Shown here: positions 17,461 to 25,851 of the stretch, one piece after another
Layout of the letters: every line of letters starts with the position of its first letter
Numbering within the stretch: position 1 is the first letter of the stretch
Source of the DNA: CAZEQK01 sp964514395
Lineage (GTDB): Bacteria; Bacillota; Bacilli; Tepidibacillales; Tepidibacillaceae
Assembly: GCA_964514395.1 (NCBI GenBank)
Contig: CAZEQK010000001.1
Location: forward strand, 94,399 to 158,398
DNA: 64,000 bases
Direction of reading: 5' to 3'
Translations under genes and position numbers: made by a program
The notes under the pieces: generated by a model
The model's input: the letters and a program-made list of their open reading frames with translations, nothing else
Told to the model about the DNA's origin: nothing
Databases searched by the model: none

Positions 17461-17500
17461 AAAATCCTTTTTGCATATAACTGCAAAAAGGATTTTATTT
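17461..17500 (+). terminator. Terminator of the desaturase gene
   Basis: Long stem AAAATCCTTTTTGCA / TGCAAAAAGGATTTT; it can act in both directions. Confidence 0.85.
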
Positions 17501-17511
17501 GTAGACAAAAT

Positions 17512-17646
17512 CTACAAACTGGAGACTGTGAGAAGCTAGTCGAGTTCTAGACGTCAAAAAATCTGCGGATTGAGTGTACGTAGTGGTACATAATGGACGT
17601 GGATTTTGAAGACAACAACGAAATCGGCAGCTTTGTCATCAGTCTT
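17512..17646 (-). repeat. Intergenic repeat, family A, long copy
   Basis: About 135 bp ending 5 bases from the stop of the epimerase gene. Read on the minus strand it opens with GACTGATGACAAAGCTGCC and closes with CTCCAGTTTGTAGA. The same ends, joined without the middle, occur at 24447-24486. No reading frame of note. Confidence 0.7.
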
Positions 17647-17650
17647 AATC

Positions 17651-18643
17651 TTATTTGCTTTCCCATTTTGTTAATAATGCTACTTCTTTTTCCTGTGTTA
17701 AACCAGCTTTTAATGGTTCGTCTATATTCTCTTTCTTTAACCAATCCAATGTATCTATGATGGTTTCTTGAAAAGGTCGAAATAATAAGCCTCTACTCAC
17801 AGCTTTATCCACATTAATCGTTTGAAAACCTACATATTCCTTTGAACCCGGTAACCATAATGGTAAATCTGAAAAAGGAGCCACTTCCTGCTCGATTAGA
17901 AATTCATCATCAACCCATACCAATTCGGCAATAGAATTGGTTCGTTTATTACATTCAGATAAGACTTCACCAACGGTAGTTTGATGCTTAACTCCTGTTG
18001 CATTATAGATACCTGTCTCCTTCTTTTCCACCATCCTCACAATCCATTTCGATAAATCTCTAACATCGATGAACTGTGCAGGCCTATCAGGTATGCCAGG
18101 AGCTAAAACCCTACCACCCTTATTCATTCGATAAGGCCAATAGGTAAATCGATCAGATGGATCATAGGGACCAACGATCAATCCAGGTCGTATAACCAAA
18201 CTTTTATTAGGTAGTTTAGTCATTACTTCTTTTTCACATAATGCCTTTAATGCACCGTAGCTTTCTCCATTCATCTCTTCTACTGATTCATCTGTTAACT
18301 CTGAAATACCATAGCTTTCATCAATACCTTCTTGTTCATAATCCTTATATACGGAAATAGTTGAAATAAAGGTGTAGTGATCTACATTTTTAAAAAGTAT
18401 ATCTACTGATTTCTTAACAATACGTGGAACATAACCAGAGGTATCAATAACTGCATCCCAGTACCTGTTCTTCAACTGCTCTAAGCTGCCATCTCGATCA
18501 CCGATAATCGTTTCTAAATGAGGAAATAGTTCTGGATTTTCCTTTCCCCTATTAAAAAGGGTAATTTCATGGCTATTTTTTAATGCTGCTTCCACAATGT
18601 GTCTCCCTAAAAATTTTGTGCCACCAAGCACTAATATTTTCAT
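17651..18643 (-). CDS. NAD(P)-dependent epimerase/dehydratase-like protein
   Basis: A 330-residue atypical short-chain dehydrogenase. The Rossmann motif is LVLGGTKFLGR at residues about 4-14, with FNRG after the second strand as in mRNA-binding/NmrA-like members. The region VIDTSGYVPR and YGALKALCEKEV (Tyr and Lys four residues apart) give the active-site YxxxK. The second of two adjacent ATGs (18643) fits GGAGGGG best. The substrate is unknown. It ends against a family A repeat. Confidence 0.82.
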   Translation of the reverse strand: MKILVLGGTKFLGRHIVEAALKNSHEITLFNRGKENPELFPHLETIIGDRDGSLEQLKNRYWDAVIDTSGYVPRIVKKSVDILFKNVDHYTFISTISVYKDYEQEGIDESYGISELTDESVEEMNGESYGALKALCEKEVMTKLPNKSLVIRPGLIVGPYDPSDRFTYWPYRMNKGGRVLAPGIPDRPAQFIDVRDLSKWIVRMVEKKETGIYNATGVKHQTTVGEVLSECNKRTNSIAELVWVDDEFLIEQEVAPFSDLPLWLPGSKEYVGFQTINVDKAVSRGLLFRPFQETIIDTLDWLKKENIDEPLKAGLTQEKEVALLTKWESK

Positions 18644-18686
18644 CATTTACCCCTCCATTTTTCCTAGGTTTCAGCTCTACTTTTTT

Positions 18687-18734
18687 TATCTTCGGTTTCA
18701 ACAAGACTCCATCTGAACCAAGTCTTCTTTATTA
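18687..18734 (+). repeat. Intergenic repeat, family B, short deletion copy
   Basis: 48 bp with both ends of the 180-bp copy at 9802-9981 (TATCTTCGGTTTCAACAAG and CTCCATCTGAACCAAGTC) joined directly. It overlaps the 3' end of the following glycosylase gene and supplies its last codons. Confidence 0.75.
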
Positions 18735-19396
18735 ATGACCTTTAATGCTTCTCTTTTACTAAGTGGTGCCAATTCATTCGCTTCGACAAAGCTTTTTACT
18801 ACCTCTGGCATTGTTTTTGAATATTCCCGTAATGCCCACCCTATTGCCTTCTGAATAAAAAACTCTTTGGATGAAGTAAAGCGTTTGATAATACTAAATA
18901 ATAATTGTTCATCTGTCGTATCCTTATATTTAAGCTGAAATAGTATTGCAGTTCTATTGAGCCACATATTATCTGATGCTGTCCACCTTTGTACATACTC
19001 CATGATTAATGCTGGATATTTTTTTAATAGGATACCGATAAAGCTTACTGCTATACTGTCAACTGTATCCCACCAGGATTTATGAATCACAAGAAATTCG
19101 AATAACTGGATGGTATCCTTTGTCCAATGCTTTTTCATTCTATCCAATATAAATAGTGCGGTATATTGATATTCTCTTTCAGGGAGCTCCCATAAATCCT
19201 TTACAATCATATCTACACTTGCCACATCTGGCAAACCGTATTCTTTAACAAACTGCTTACTTAATTCATCTCGATCTGGTGCTTTGATTCCAAAAAAATC
19301 AAATTGGTCCTTTAAATATTTTTTCATTGCTATCGCTTTCTCTTGATCCCTGTTCTCTTCATATAGTTTCGTTAAAGGGTTAAAATAATCTACCAT
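18698..19396 (-). CDS. DNA alkylation repair protein, AlkD-like
   Basis: HEAT-like-repeat DNA glycosylase family (232 residues), which removes alkylated purines. It starts YFNPLTKLYEENRDQEKA, contains FFGIKAPDRDELSKQF near residue 35 and the core HKSWWDTVDSIA near residue 105 (the tryptophans and aspartate line the DNA site), then MWLNRTAILFQLKYK and FFIQKAIGWALREYSK. The last dozen residues (from about INKEDLV) are encoded by the family B repeat, so the original C-terminus, normally ending near SKREALK, has been replaced. Confidence 0.87.
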   Translation of the reverse strand: MVDYFNPLTKLYEENRDQEKAIAMKKYLKDQFDFFGIKAPDRDELSKQFVKEYGLPDVASVDMIVKDLWELPEREYQYTALFILDRMKKHWTKDTIQLFEFLVIHKSWWDTVDSIAVSFIGILLKKYPALIMEYVQRWTASDNMWLNRTAILFQLKYKDTTDEQLLFSIIKRFTSSKEFFIQKAIGWALREYSKTMPEVVKSFVEANELAPLSKREALKVINKEDLVQMESC

Positions 19397-19443
19397 TATA
19401 ATCTCCTTCTTTAAGATTAATCATCTTATTATAAAAAATATAC

Positions 19444-19540
19444 CATTTAGTGAAACTTCATTTAGATGAAATTCCTGAATGTTAGTTGAACTTATCCTTA
19501 TCCCCAATTATCTCTAGGCTAGTATTAGTGGCTGTTTGCT
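19444..19540 (-). repeat. Intergenic repeat, family C, copy 1 (inverted)
   Basis: On the minus strand it reads GATAAGTTCAACTAACATTC, then TGAAGTTTCACTAA, closely matching copy 2 at 20404-20507 in opposite orientation. It contains an inner inverted repeat based on CATTCAG / CTGAATG (here partly decayed). Confidence 0.7.
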
Positions 19541-19552
19541 AATAATAAAAAA

Positions 19553-19573
19553 AAAGACCTGTGACAGGCCTTT
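19553..19573 (-). terminator. Terminator of the DUF1189 gene
   Basis: AAAGGCCTG / CAGGTCTTT stem overlapping the stop codon, followed by a run of T residues on the minus strand. Confidence 0.85.
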
Positions 19574-20363
19574 AATTTATTTCTTCCGCTTCCGTTTTCA
19601 CATTGTGCTCTGCTTTTTTTATGTTATTGATAGCCAATATAGCAATAATGATAGCAATTCCATAATATAGATACCACCGCAAATTAATATCGAATATAGC
19701 TAGCAATATATGAAGAATAACAGGTAATGTTAACGAATAGATAGCAATACTATATAAATTGCCAAATGTTAGTCTTAGGCTTCGTACTGCTGAAATAATT
19801 AAACCTATGAGACTAAGGATCAGAGCACTAAATAATTTACCAATCATAAAGAAGATTAATACTAGGGCACCAACAATAACTCCTAACCATTTTAAAATTG
19901 GTAGCCATTGAAGTACTACATCTTTATTTAAGTCCAAACCGATATCACTAAATCTATAAGTTTGTATTTGAAAAGCATTTTGTTTTACAATCACTTCATC
20001 CTTCAGAACTAAGATTCCTGCAGGTTCGTTAACCAATATATCTGGTGTTGTCACACCACTTGTATCAATGATAAATAAGTCTTCATTCTCTTCATTTAAA
20101 ATAATTGGCATCTTTCCTTCAACATGTAGCACTCCATTTGACAATGTAAAATCAGGGAGTTCTGTTTCAACCTTTGAAATAAACGTATTAATTCCATTAT
20201 TAAGCTTAGTAGCAGTTATAATTCCGGAAATCGACCCAAAAATCAAAGAGAATAACAATAAGTAGATAAAAGCCCTTCCAGTTCCTTCCTTGATCATCCT
20301 TGGATACTTATCAAATTTAGTAAAGCTGTAGTAGAGCTTTTTAAAAAAAGATACTCTCTCCAT
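19572..20363 (-). CDS. DUF1189-family membrane protein
   Basis: A 263-residue membrane protein: an N-terminal helix (about residues 30-50), an extracytoplasmic domain of about 100 residues (KVETELPDFTLSNGVLHVEGKMP, split by DTSGVTTPDI), and a C-terminal block of four helices. The sequence FFKKLYYSFTKFDKYP at the start is typical of DUF1189. The function of the family is unknown. AAGGAAGGG suits the second of two adjacent ATGs. The gene is bracketed by inverted copies of family C repeats. Confidence 0.78.
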   Translation of the reverse strand: MERVSFFKKLYYSFTKFDKYPRMIKEGTGRAFIYLLLFSLIFGSISGIITATKLNNGINTFISKVETELPDFTLSNGVLHVEGKMPIILNEENEDLFIIDTSGVTTPDILVNEPAGILVLKDEVIVKQNAFQIQTYRFSDIGLDLNKDVVLQWLPILKWLGVIVGALVLIFFMIGKLFSALILSLIGLIISAVRSLRLTFGNLYSIAIYSLTLPVILHILLAIFDINLRWYLYYGIAIIIAILAINNIKKAEHNVKTEAEEIN

Positions 20364-20403
20364 CATTCAACCCTTCCTTTTCTATTTAGTCATTCCACAT
20401 GCC

Positions 20404-20507
20404 CGATAGCTAACTGACGCTAATTTTTCCTTAAAAAAAGCGACACTAACCTCCTGGATAAGTTCTACTAACATTCAGGTAATGCTTCTGAATGAAGTTT
20501 CACTAAT
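20404..20507 (+). repeat. Intergenic repeat, family C, copy 2
   Basis: About 104 bp: CGATAGCTAACTGACGCTAA, then GGATAAGTTCTACTAACATT, then CTGAATGAAGTTTCACTAA. The 328-base gap 20367-20693 otherwise holds the promoter of the next operon. Copy 3 is at 28941-29045. Confidence 0.75.
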
Positions 20508-20599
20508 GAAGAATATCTGTAATACTATTCCATCTTATAATGACTTTCAAAAAGTGTCTAGATTATTATTAAAAATTTTAACTATATCTAAAATAAGTA

Positions 20600-20628
20600 T
20601 AGACATTTATTAGGCATTCTATTATAAT
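20600..20628 (+). promoter_or_regulatory. Promoter of the ArsR-ABC operon
   Basis: TAGACA at 20600-20605, a 17-base spacer and TATAAT at 20623-20628, about 66 bases before the proposed start. Confidence 0.7.
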
Positions 20629-20693
20629 TACTGCAATTTTACATATAATTAAATTTAATTAACTATATGGTTAATCTTTAGGAGGTAACAACA

Positions 20694-21740
20694 CTGATAG
20701 CTTTAGAAAATTGGTTGAAAAAGCATGTGACTATTACATATATCCCAATATACGAGTTTTATTTAAGCTTACATGTGTTAGCAAATGCACAGCATCATAT
20801 GACAAGATTGAATTGGGGAAATAAAATGCTCGAAAAAATTCCTCACTCATTAAAAAAAGAATTAACTTTCTTTAAGTCAATGACCTCTGATTATCTTAAC
20901 CTAATGGACACAATAGTTCTTTGGGATGAATCAACTACAGTATCGATTGAAGCAGGCATAGAGATATTAACCACACTAACAGACATAAACTTTATTACTT
21001 ATATGCTAGGCTATGATAAGGGTGAAAATATAATTGAACAGTATGTCAATGGAAATCATGCTGAGACCTTAGAAAGCTTTAACCCAGAAATGAAGCAGCT
21101 ATTGAGAAACCCAAAAACAACAAGAAAAAAACTCATCCATTTTTTATATGAATATTTGACCTATTATCAAAAAGAGCATCGAAGAGTGGAGCCTTGGTTA
21201 ATAAGATTTGTGCATGATAGCAGAAAACAATTTGATAAAGACCCCCTGGCTTTCATGGGAAAAATTCATCCAAGATTGACTGTTTATGATGATATGCTGC
21301 AATTCGATAAGGCTAAAACCTATCAATTTTCTTATAAAAATTTAAAGCATGTCTTTGTGGTTCCTTCTTCATTTGTTCATCCTCATCTATTATTAGGAAT
21401 TCATCAAGATATGATATCAACAGCCATCGACGTTCATGTTCCAGGTGAGGATGCAATCTCAAAAGTTCCTGAGGATTTTGTCCAAATCATGAAAGCTTTA
21501 AGTGATCAAACGAGATTAACCATTTTAAAAATGCTCCTTCATCATCCTTATTGCATACAACAGCTGTCTGATCTTCTTAATATTAGTGAACCTGCCGTTT
21601 CAAAGCATTTAAGGATACTTAAAAAAGCAGATTTAATATGGAGTGAAAGGCAAGGACATTTTGTCTTTTATCAAAGTAATATTGGACGACTAGATATGTT
21701 ACAGGTTGAAATTCATCAATTTATCGATATGGAATTTTAA
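20694..21740 (+). CDS. ArsR-family regulator with large N-terminal domain
   Basis: Transcription factor with a C-terminal winged helix: KALSDQTRLTILKML near residue 265, recognition helix NISEPAVSKHLRILKKADLI, and wing SERQGHFVFYQ. The first 250 residues are an unnamed domain found in a subset of Firmicute ArsR proteins (YIPIYEFYLSLHVLAN at its start). The only strong ribosome site, TTAGGAGG, is 8 bases before a CTG at 20694; no ATG, GTG or TTG lies within 10 bases of it. The next candidate, TTG at 20715, is 29 bases away. I therefore favour CTG. It heads an operon with three ABC genes and likely controls them. Confidence 0.82.
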   Translation: MIALENWLKKHVTITYIPIYEFYLSLHVLANAQHHMTRLNWGNKMLEKIPHSLKKELTFFKSMTSDYLNLMDTIVLWDESTTVSIEAGIEILTTLTDINFITYMLGYDKGENIIEQYVNGNHAETLESFNPEMKQLLRNPKTTRKKLIHFLYEYLTYYQKEHRRVEPWLIRFVHDSRKQFDKDPLAFMGKIHPRLTVYDDMLQFDKAKTYQFSYKNLKHVFVVPSSFVHPHLLLGIHQDMISTAIDVHVPGEDAISKVPEDFVQIMKALSDQTRLTILKMLLHHPYCIQQLSDLLNISEPAVSKHLRILKKADLIWSERQGHFVFYQSNIGRLDMLQVEIHQFIDMEF

Positions 21741-21758
21741 TGAAAAGGAGTGAACAAT

Positions 21759-22568
21759 ATGCTAAACGTCGCTAAAGCAACATTTGTCCGTAATACTATC
21801 TCTATGTTTCGAGCCTATCCTTGGACTTTTTTTATTTCTCATATCTTATCAGGTATCTATACGGTTTTATTTGGTTATTTTACCTTTCATTTTGTTTTTG
21901 AAGGTGCTTTAGATAAAAACTTTCATCACTTTGCTAATACTGGTGATTACCTCTCTTACGTCATACTTGGGGGAGCTTTATTTTCTTTTTCCGTATCTAC
22001 TTTGATGAATGTGAGTCGTTCATTAATTACTGAATATCGAGAAGGTACTCTAGAAGCATTATTACTAACCCCTTCCTCTCGTAAGGGTTATTTCTTAGGA
22101 AATGTCATTCAACAAGTATCTAGAACCATTATTGAATTTGTTATAATCCTCCTGTTTGGCCTTCTGTTTGGCTTAAATCTAGCAAATATAAATATTTCAA
22201 GCGCTATTTTTATCTGGATTATTTCTATTATTGCATTTTTTTCTCAAGCCTTAGTTTTAGGTAGTATTATGCTTTATTTTCGCGATACCTATATTAGTCA
22301 AAATACTTTGTTTGTCACCATGGCTTTTGTTTCAGGAGTCACTTTTCCCATTCAATATTTGCCAGTTTGGCTACAACCACTTAGTTGGATGATGCCATTA
22401 AGTCCAGCGTTAAATGCTTTTCGAAATAGTGTTTTGGAAGGAAAAACGTTATTTTTTAATAGCCAGGAATTAATCCACATTGGTATGTTAACGATTATCT
22501 ATCTATTGATAGGAAGCTATGGAATTTACAAAACGGAGAAAAAAATTATTGAGAAAAATTTAGGTTAA
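21759..22568 (+). CDS. ABC-2 type transporter permease
   Basis: A 269-residue membrane protein with six helices, typical of DrrB/NodJ-type export permeases: TEYREGTLEALLLTPSSR follows the second helix and the long helical re-entrant region with PIQYLPVWLQPLSWMMPLSP comes before the last. A GTG at 21750 overlaps the ribosome site, so ATG 21759, 7 bases after AAAGGAG, is the start. It pairs with the permease at 23566 as a heterodimer. Confidence 0.87.
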   Translation: MLNVAKATFVRNTISMFRAYPWTFFISHILSGIYTVLFGYFTFHFVFEGALDKNFHHFANTGDYLSYVILGGALFSFSVSTLMNVSRSLITEYREGTLEALLLTPSSRKGYFLGNVIQQVSRTIIEFVIILLFGLLFGLNLANINISSAIFIWIISIIAFFSQALVLGSIMLYFRDTYISQNTLFVTMAFVSGVTFPIQYLPVWLQPLSWMMPLSPALNAFRNSVLEGKTLFFNSQELIHIGMLTIIYLLIGSYGIYKTEKKIIEKNLG

Positions 22569-22582
22569 CGGAGGAATTGAAG

Positions 22583-23569
22583 ATGCTAATCGTAAATGGA
22601 GTGACTAAAATCTATCGAACAAAAGTAAGATTAAGTTTTTTTAAAAGTTCGTATAAACATGTAAAGGCCGTAGATCATTTATCCTTTCAGATGGAGCCTG
22701 GTAAAATCATTGGATTATTGGGATTAAATGGTGCTGGAAAAACAACAACGATAAAAATGTGTACGACTTTATTGGAACCAACAAGCGGAACGATAACGGT
22801 TGATGGATTCGATGCAATAAAGGATGACAAAAAAGTGAAGTCACTAGTCAATATGATCGCTGGTGGGGAAAGAATGCTTTATTGGCGTTTAACAGGTAGA
22901 GAGAATCTACGCTATTTTGGTCATTTATACGGAATAAAACAACCTTTATTAGATGAAACAATTGAAGAGCTGTTGAAGGAAGTGGATTTAAAGGATGCAG
23001 CAGATACTCCTGTTGAGCAGTATTCTAAGGGAATGAAACAAAGATTACAAATTGCAAGGGGATTAATTAATAATCCTAAGTATTTATTTCTAGATGAGCC
23101 AACATTGGGACTTGATGCGCCAATAGCGAAGCATCTACGATCCTATGTGAAAAAATTGGCAAAGGAAAAAGGAAAAGCAGTTTTGTTAACCAGTCATTAT
23201 ATTGATGAAGTGGAAGAATTATGTGATGAGGTATATATTCTGGATAAAGGTCAATTAATTATTCATGATACTCCTAAGCATTTAACCGCTTCTTTATTTA
23301 AAGATCATCGAATCCATATCTGGGTTTCAGAGATAGAACCACAAGTGAAAGAAAAATTAGAAAATCTATTAGTTGCTAATAAGGCTTTACTTGAGTCTAT
23401 CAACAATACCGATGAAGGGATAGAGCTTATTATCTTAACAGAAGATGAAATTACAACACCCGTTTTAAATTTATTAGCTAGTTATCAAATATCTGTACTT
23501 AAATTAATTATTGAACAGCCAAAGCTTGAGGATGCTATTATCTATTTGGCAGAAAGGAGAGTAGGATGA
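22583..23569 (+). CDS. ABC transporter ATP-binding protein (export type)
   Basis: ATPase of 328 residues in the DrrA/NatA style. Walker A is GLNGAGKTT near residue 48, the signature is YSKGMKQRLQ, Walker B is LFLDEPTLGLDAP, and the switch is LLTSHYI. The C-terminal 100 residues form the usual export-ATPase tail. ATG 22583 lies 8 bases after GGAGG; the TTG at 22577 is too close. The stop overlaps the next start (ATGA). Confidence 0.9.
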   Translation: MLIVNGVTKIYRTKVRLSFFKSSYKHVKAVDHLSFQMEPGKIIGLLGLNGAGKTTTIKMCTTLLEPTSGTITVDGFDAIKDDKKVKSLVNMIAGGERMLYWRLTGRENLRYFGHLYGIKQPLLDETIEELLKEVDLKDAADTPVEQYSKGMKQRLQIARGLINNPKYLFLDEPTLGLDAPIAKHLRSYVKKLAKEKGKAVLLTSHYIDEVEELCDEVYILDKGQLIIHDTPKHLTASLFKDHRIHIWVSEIEPQVKEKLENLLVANKALLESINNTDEGIELIILTEDEITTPVLNLLASYQISVLKLIIEQPKLEDAIIYLAERRVG

Positions 23570-24381
23570 TAAATTGGCTTTACCTTTTGTTTGCAGAGGT
23601 AAAAAAAGAGCATCGGAATACTTTTCATAGTTCTTTGGTTTACTTTTCATTGTTAATTTGGCCTGTCATTGGTTTTATCTCCGCATACTATTCGTTTAAA
23701 CCTTTCCAATTAGATCAAAAATCACCGATGACAAGATTTATTCAGCCTGATCATTTGGCATTGTTTCTTTTAACTGGATATTTAGCTTATATTTTCTTTT
23801 GGAGCTTGGTTCAATCTGCATGGCGAATGGGATATGAAAGACAATCAGGTACTTTAGAAATGATTTTTTTAACCCCTGTTAATCGTTTGGTATTTATCTT
23901 TGGTCGTTCATTTTCTTTTTTAGTAGAAGGTGTATGGCTGTTTTTCATCTTTGTGATGCTAGCCCTATTCTTTGTCAAAGGTATCCATATCAGCTCTTGG
24001 TTAAGTGCTCCCTTCGCTTTTTTTATTTTACTTGTTTCAGCCGTAGTGTGGGGGGGATTTTTAAATGCTATTTTCCTATTTTCTAGAGATGCTGGATTTT
24101 TATATACGATTCTAGATGAACCGATGACTATCTTTGCTGGGGTTCGGATACCACCCCTTGCTTTTCCACTATGGGCAAAGGGAATTGCTTTAATATTCCC
24201 ATTGACCTATACCTTATATATCATGCGAAGGCTCGTCATGGATGGGGCGACGCTTATCCATATATTACCTTCCTTTGTAGTCTTAATCATCATATTGATG
24301 GCTATGGTATTTTCAACTGCACTTATTTTAAAAAAAGCAGAGAGTCATATGAAAAAAACAGGAAATATGGTTCTGTTTTAG
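23566..24381 (+). CDS. ABC-2 type transporter permease
   Basis: Second permease of the exporter (271 residues, six helices). The RMGYERQSGTLEMIFLTPVNR motif, trimmed here to its core GTLEMIFLTPVNR, lies after helix two and matches the same position in the first permease (GTLEALLLTPSSR), showing the two are related. The start overlaps the ATPase stop. The exported substrate is unknown; ArsR control and the ABC-2 type suggest drug, lipid or peptide export. Confidence 0.87.
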   Translation: MINWLYLLFAEVKKEHRNTFHSSLVYFSLLIWPVIGFISAYYSFKPFQLDQKSPMTRFIQPDHLALFLLTGYLAYIFFWSLVQSAWRMGYERQSGTLEMIFLTPVNRLVFIFGRSFSFLVEGVWLFFIFVMLALFFVKGIHISSWLSAPFAFFILLVSAVVWGGFLNAIFLFSRDAGFLYTILDEPMTIFAGVRIPPLAFPLWAKGIALIFPLTYTLYIMRRLVMDGATLIHILPSFVVLIIILMAMVFSTALILKKAESHMKKTGNMVLF

Positions 24382-24415
24382 AAACAAAATAGATTTCATA
24401 CTTCATCTACACACT

Positions 24416-24446
24416 GAAACCCGTTATATCATTAACGGGTTTCTTT
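24416..24446 (+). terminator. Terminator of the ArsR-ABC operon
   Basis: GAAACCCGTT / AACGGGTTTC stem followed by TTTG. It directly precedes a family A repeat. Confidence 0.8.
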
Positions 24447-24486
24447 GACTGATAACAAACTGCCGATTTCGTCCAATTTGTAGAGC
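24447..24486 (+). repeat. Intergenic repeat, family A, short deletion copy
   Basis: GACTGATAACAAACTGCC, ending in ATTTGTAGAG: the two ends of the long copy at 17512-17646 with the middle (about 95 bp) missing. Confidence 0.65.
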
Positions 24487-24513
24487 TATGCTTATTTGCC
24501 ATATCTTGCTTTT

Positions 24514-25851
24514 TTATTCAATGCCACAGGCCTTGGCTAGGATATCCACGATATGAACTGAATCTATTTCTCCCACTTTATCGTGCTGTTCGATCCCTGC
24601 ACGTATTTGTAAGAGGCAGCCTGGATTAGCCGTAACTACGGTTGCCGCCTTAGTATCTTCTATCTTGTCTATTTTTTTATCCAATATCTTCATCGATTCA
24701 TTGAAATGTAGCACATTATAAATACCGCCTGATGCACAGCATTTATCACTATCCTCCATCTCTACATAGTTCATACCAGGTATAGATTGAAGTAATTTTC
24801 TTGGTTCTTTATATACTCCTTGTACATTCCTTAAATGACAGGAATCCTGATAGGTAATCGTTCCTGATAAATTTTGTTTAAATGGTAATGGGCCATATTG
24901 TACTAGTATTTCACTGATATCCCTTGATTTTGCCACAAAAGCCTTCACTCTATTTACCCAAGCTGGTTCATCGGCTAACAAATGATCATATTCTCTAAGT
25001 ATGGCTCCACAGCCACCAGCATTATTAATATAATAATCAGCACCTGATTGTTCAAACGCAATGATATTATCCTTTGCTAAGCTTTTTGCCTCCTCTGTAA
25101 TTCCTTGATGAACATGTAAGGCGCCACAGCATTTCTGTTTTTCTGGAGTAACGACTTCACAACCAACTAAAGCTAATAGCTCGATGGATAATCGGTTTGT
25201 GCGATACATCGTTGCATCCTGCACACATCCTGTAAAAAAGGCCACCTGAGCTTTTTTTACACCCTTTGCTGGAAGAATGGTTCCAGCTTTCACTCGCTTC
25301 GCTGGTAATTCTAGCATAGGTAATGCCTTTTCTAATGCAGCTAGTGGTTTTGAAATGCTATTGATTACCTTCGTTTTTCTTATCAGCTTGTACATACCAC
25401 TTTTTTGATAAAACCAAACCGTGTTTCCCAATGCCCTTAGACGTTTAGGATAAGGAAATATTTGATTTAAAATTATTTTTTTAACTTTGCTATGAAAGCC
25501 CTTCTCTTTGCTTGCTTGCTTTTCTGCTACCACTTGTTTCGCGCTCTCTAAAATTCTTTCGTAGGGGACACCTACAGGACATGCTACCTCACAGGCACGA
25601 CATCCTAAGCATAGATCGATTGGATCGGCCATGTGCTCTAATATATCTATTTTCCCTAATGATGCTAATTTAACAAGATTGATTCTACCTCGCGGGGATT
25701 GAGTTTCTTTTCCCATTGATTCATAAGTTGGACAAACAGGTAAGCAATAACCACATTGAACACATTTATTGGTTGCATCAAAGGATAAATCATACAGCTT
25801 CTGAGTGGCTTCGTCTATTAATTTAAGCGTATTATGGTTGGTTTGACTCAT
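24514..25851 (-). CDS. glcF: Glycolate oxidase iron-sulfur subunit
   Basis: Electron-transfer subunit (445 residues) that passes electrons from GlcD to the membrane quinone pool. Two ferredoxin-type clusters are visible: CVQCGYCLPVCP near residue 34 and CLGCRACEVACP near residue 84. Two CCG-type domains follow (CCGALHVHQG and CCASGGIYNV, with CHLRNVQGV between), the usual heterodisulfide-reductase-like half. ATG follows the GlcD stop (TAA) with no gap, so both are made from one message. Confidence 0.93.
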   Translation of the reverse strand: MSQTNHNTLKLIDEATQKLYDLSFDATNKCVQCGYCLPVCPTYESMGKETQSPRGRINLVKLASLGKIDILEHMADPIDLCLGCRACEVACPVGVPYERILESAKQVVAEKQASKEKGFHSKVKKIILNQIFPYPKRLRALGNTVWFYQKSGMYKLIRKTKVINSISKPLAALEKALPMLELPAKRVKAGTILPAKGVKKAQVAFFTGCVQDATMYRTNRLSIELLALVGCEVVTPEKQKCCGALHVHQGITEEAKSLAKDNIIAFEQSGADYYINNAGGCGAILREYDHLLADEPAWVNRVKAFVAKSRDISEILVQYGPLPFKQNLSGTITYQDSCHLRNVQGVYKEPRKLLQSIPGMNYVEMEDSDKCCASGGIYNVLHFNESMKILDKKIDKIEDTKAATVVTANPGCLLQIRAGIEQHDKVGEIDSVHIVDILAKACGIE

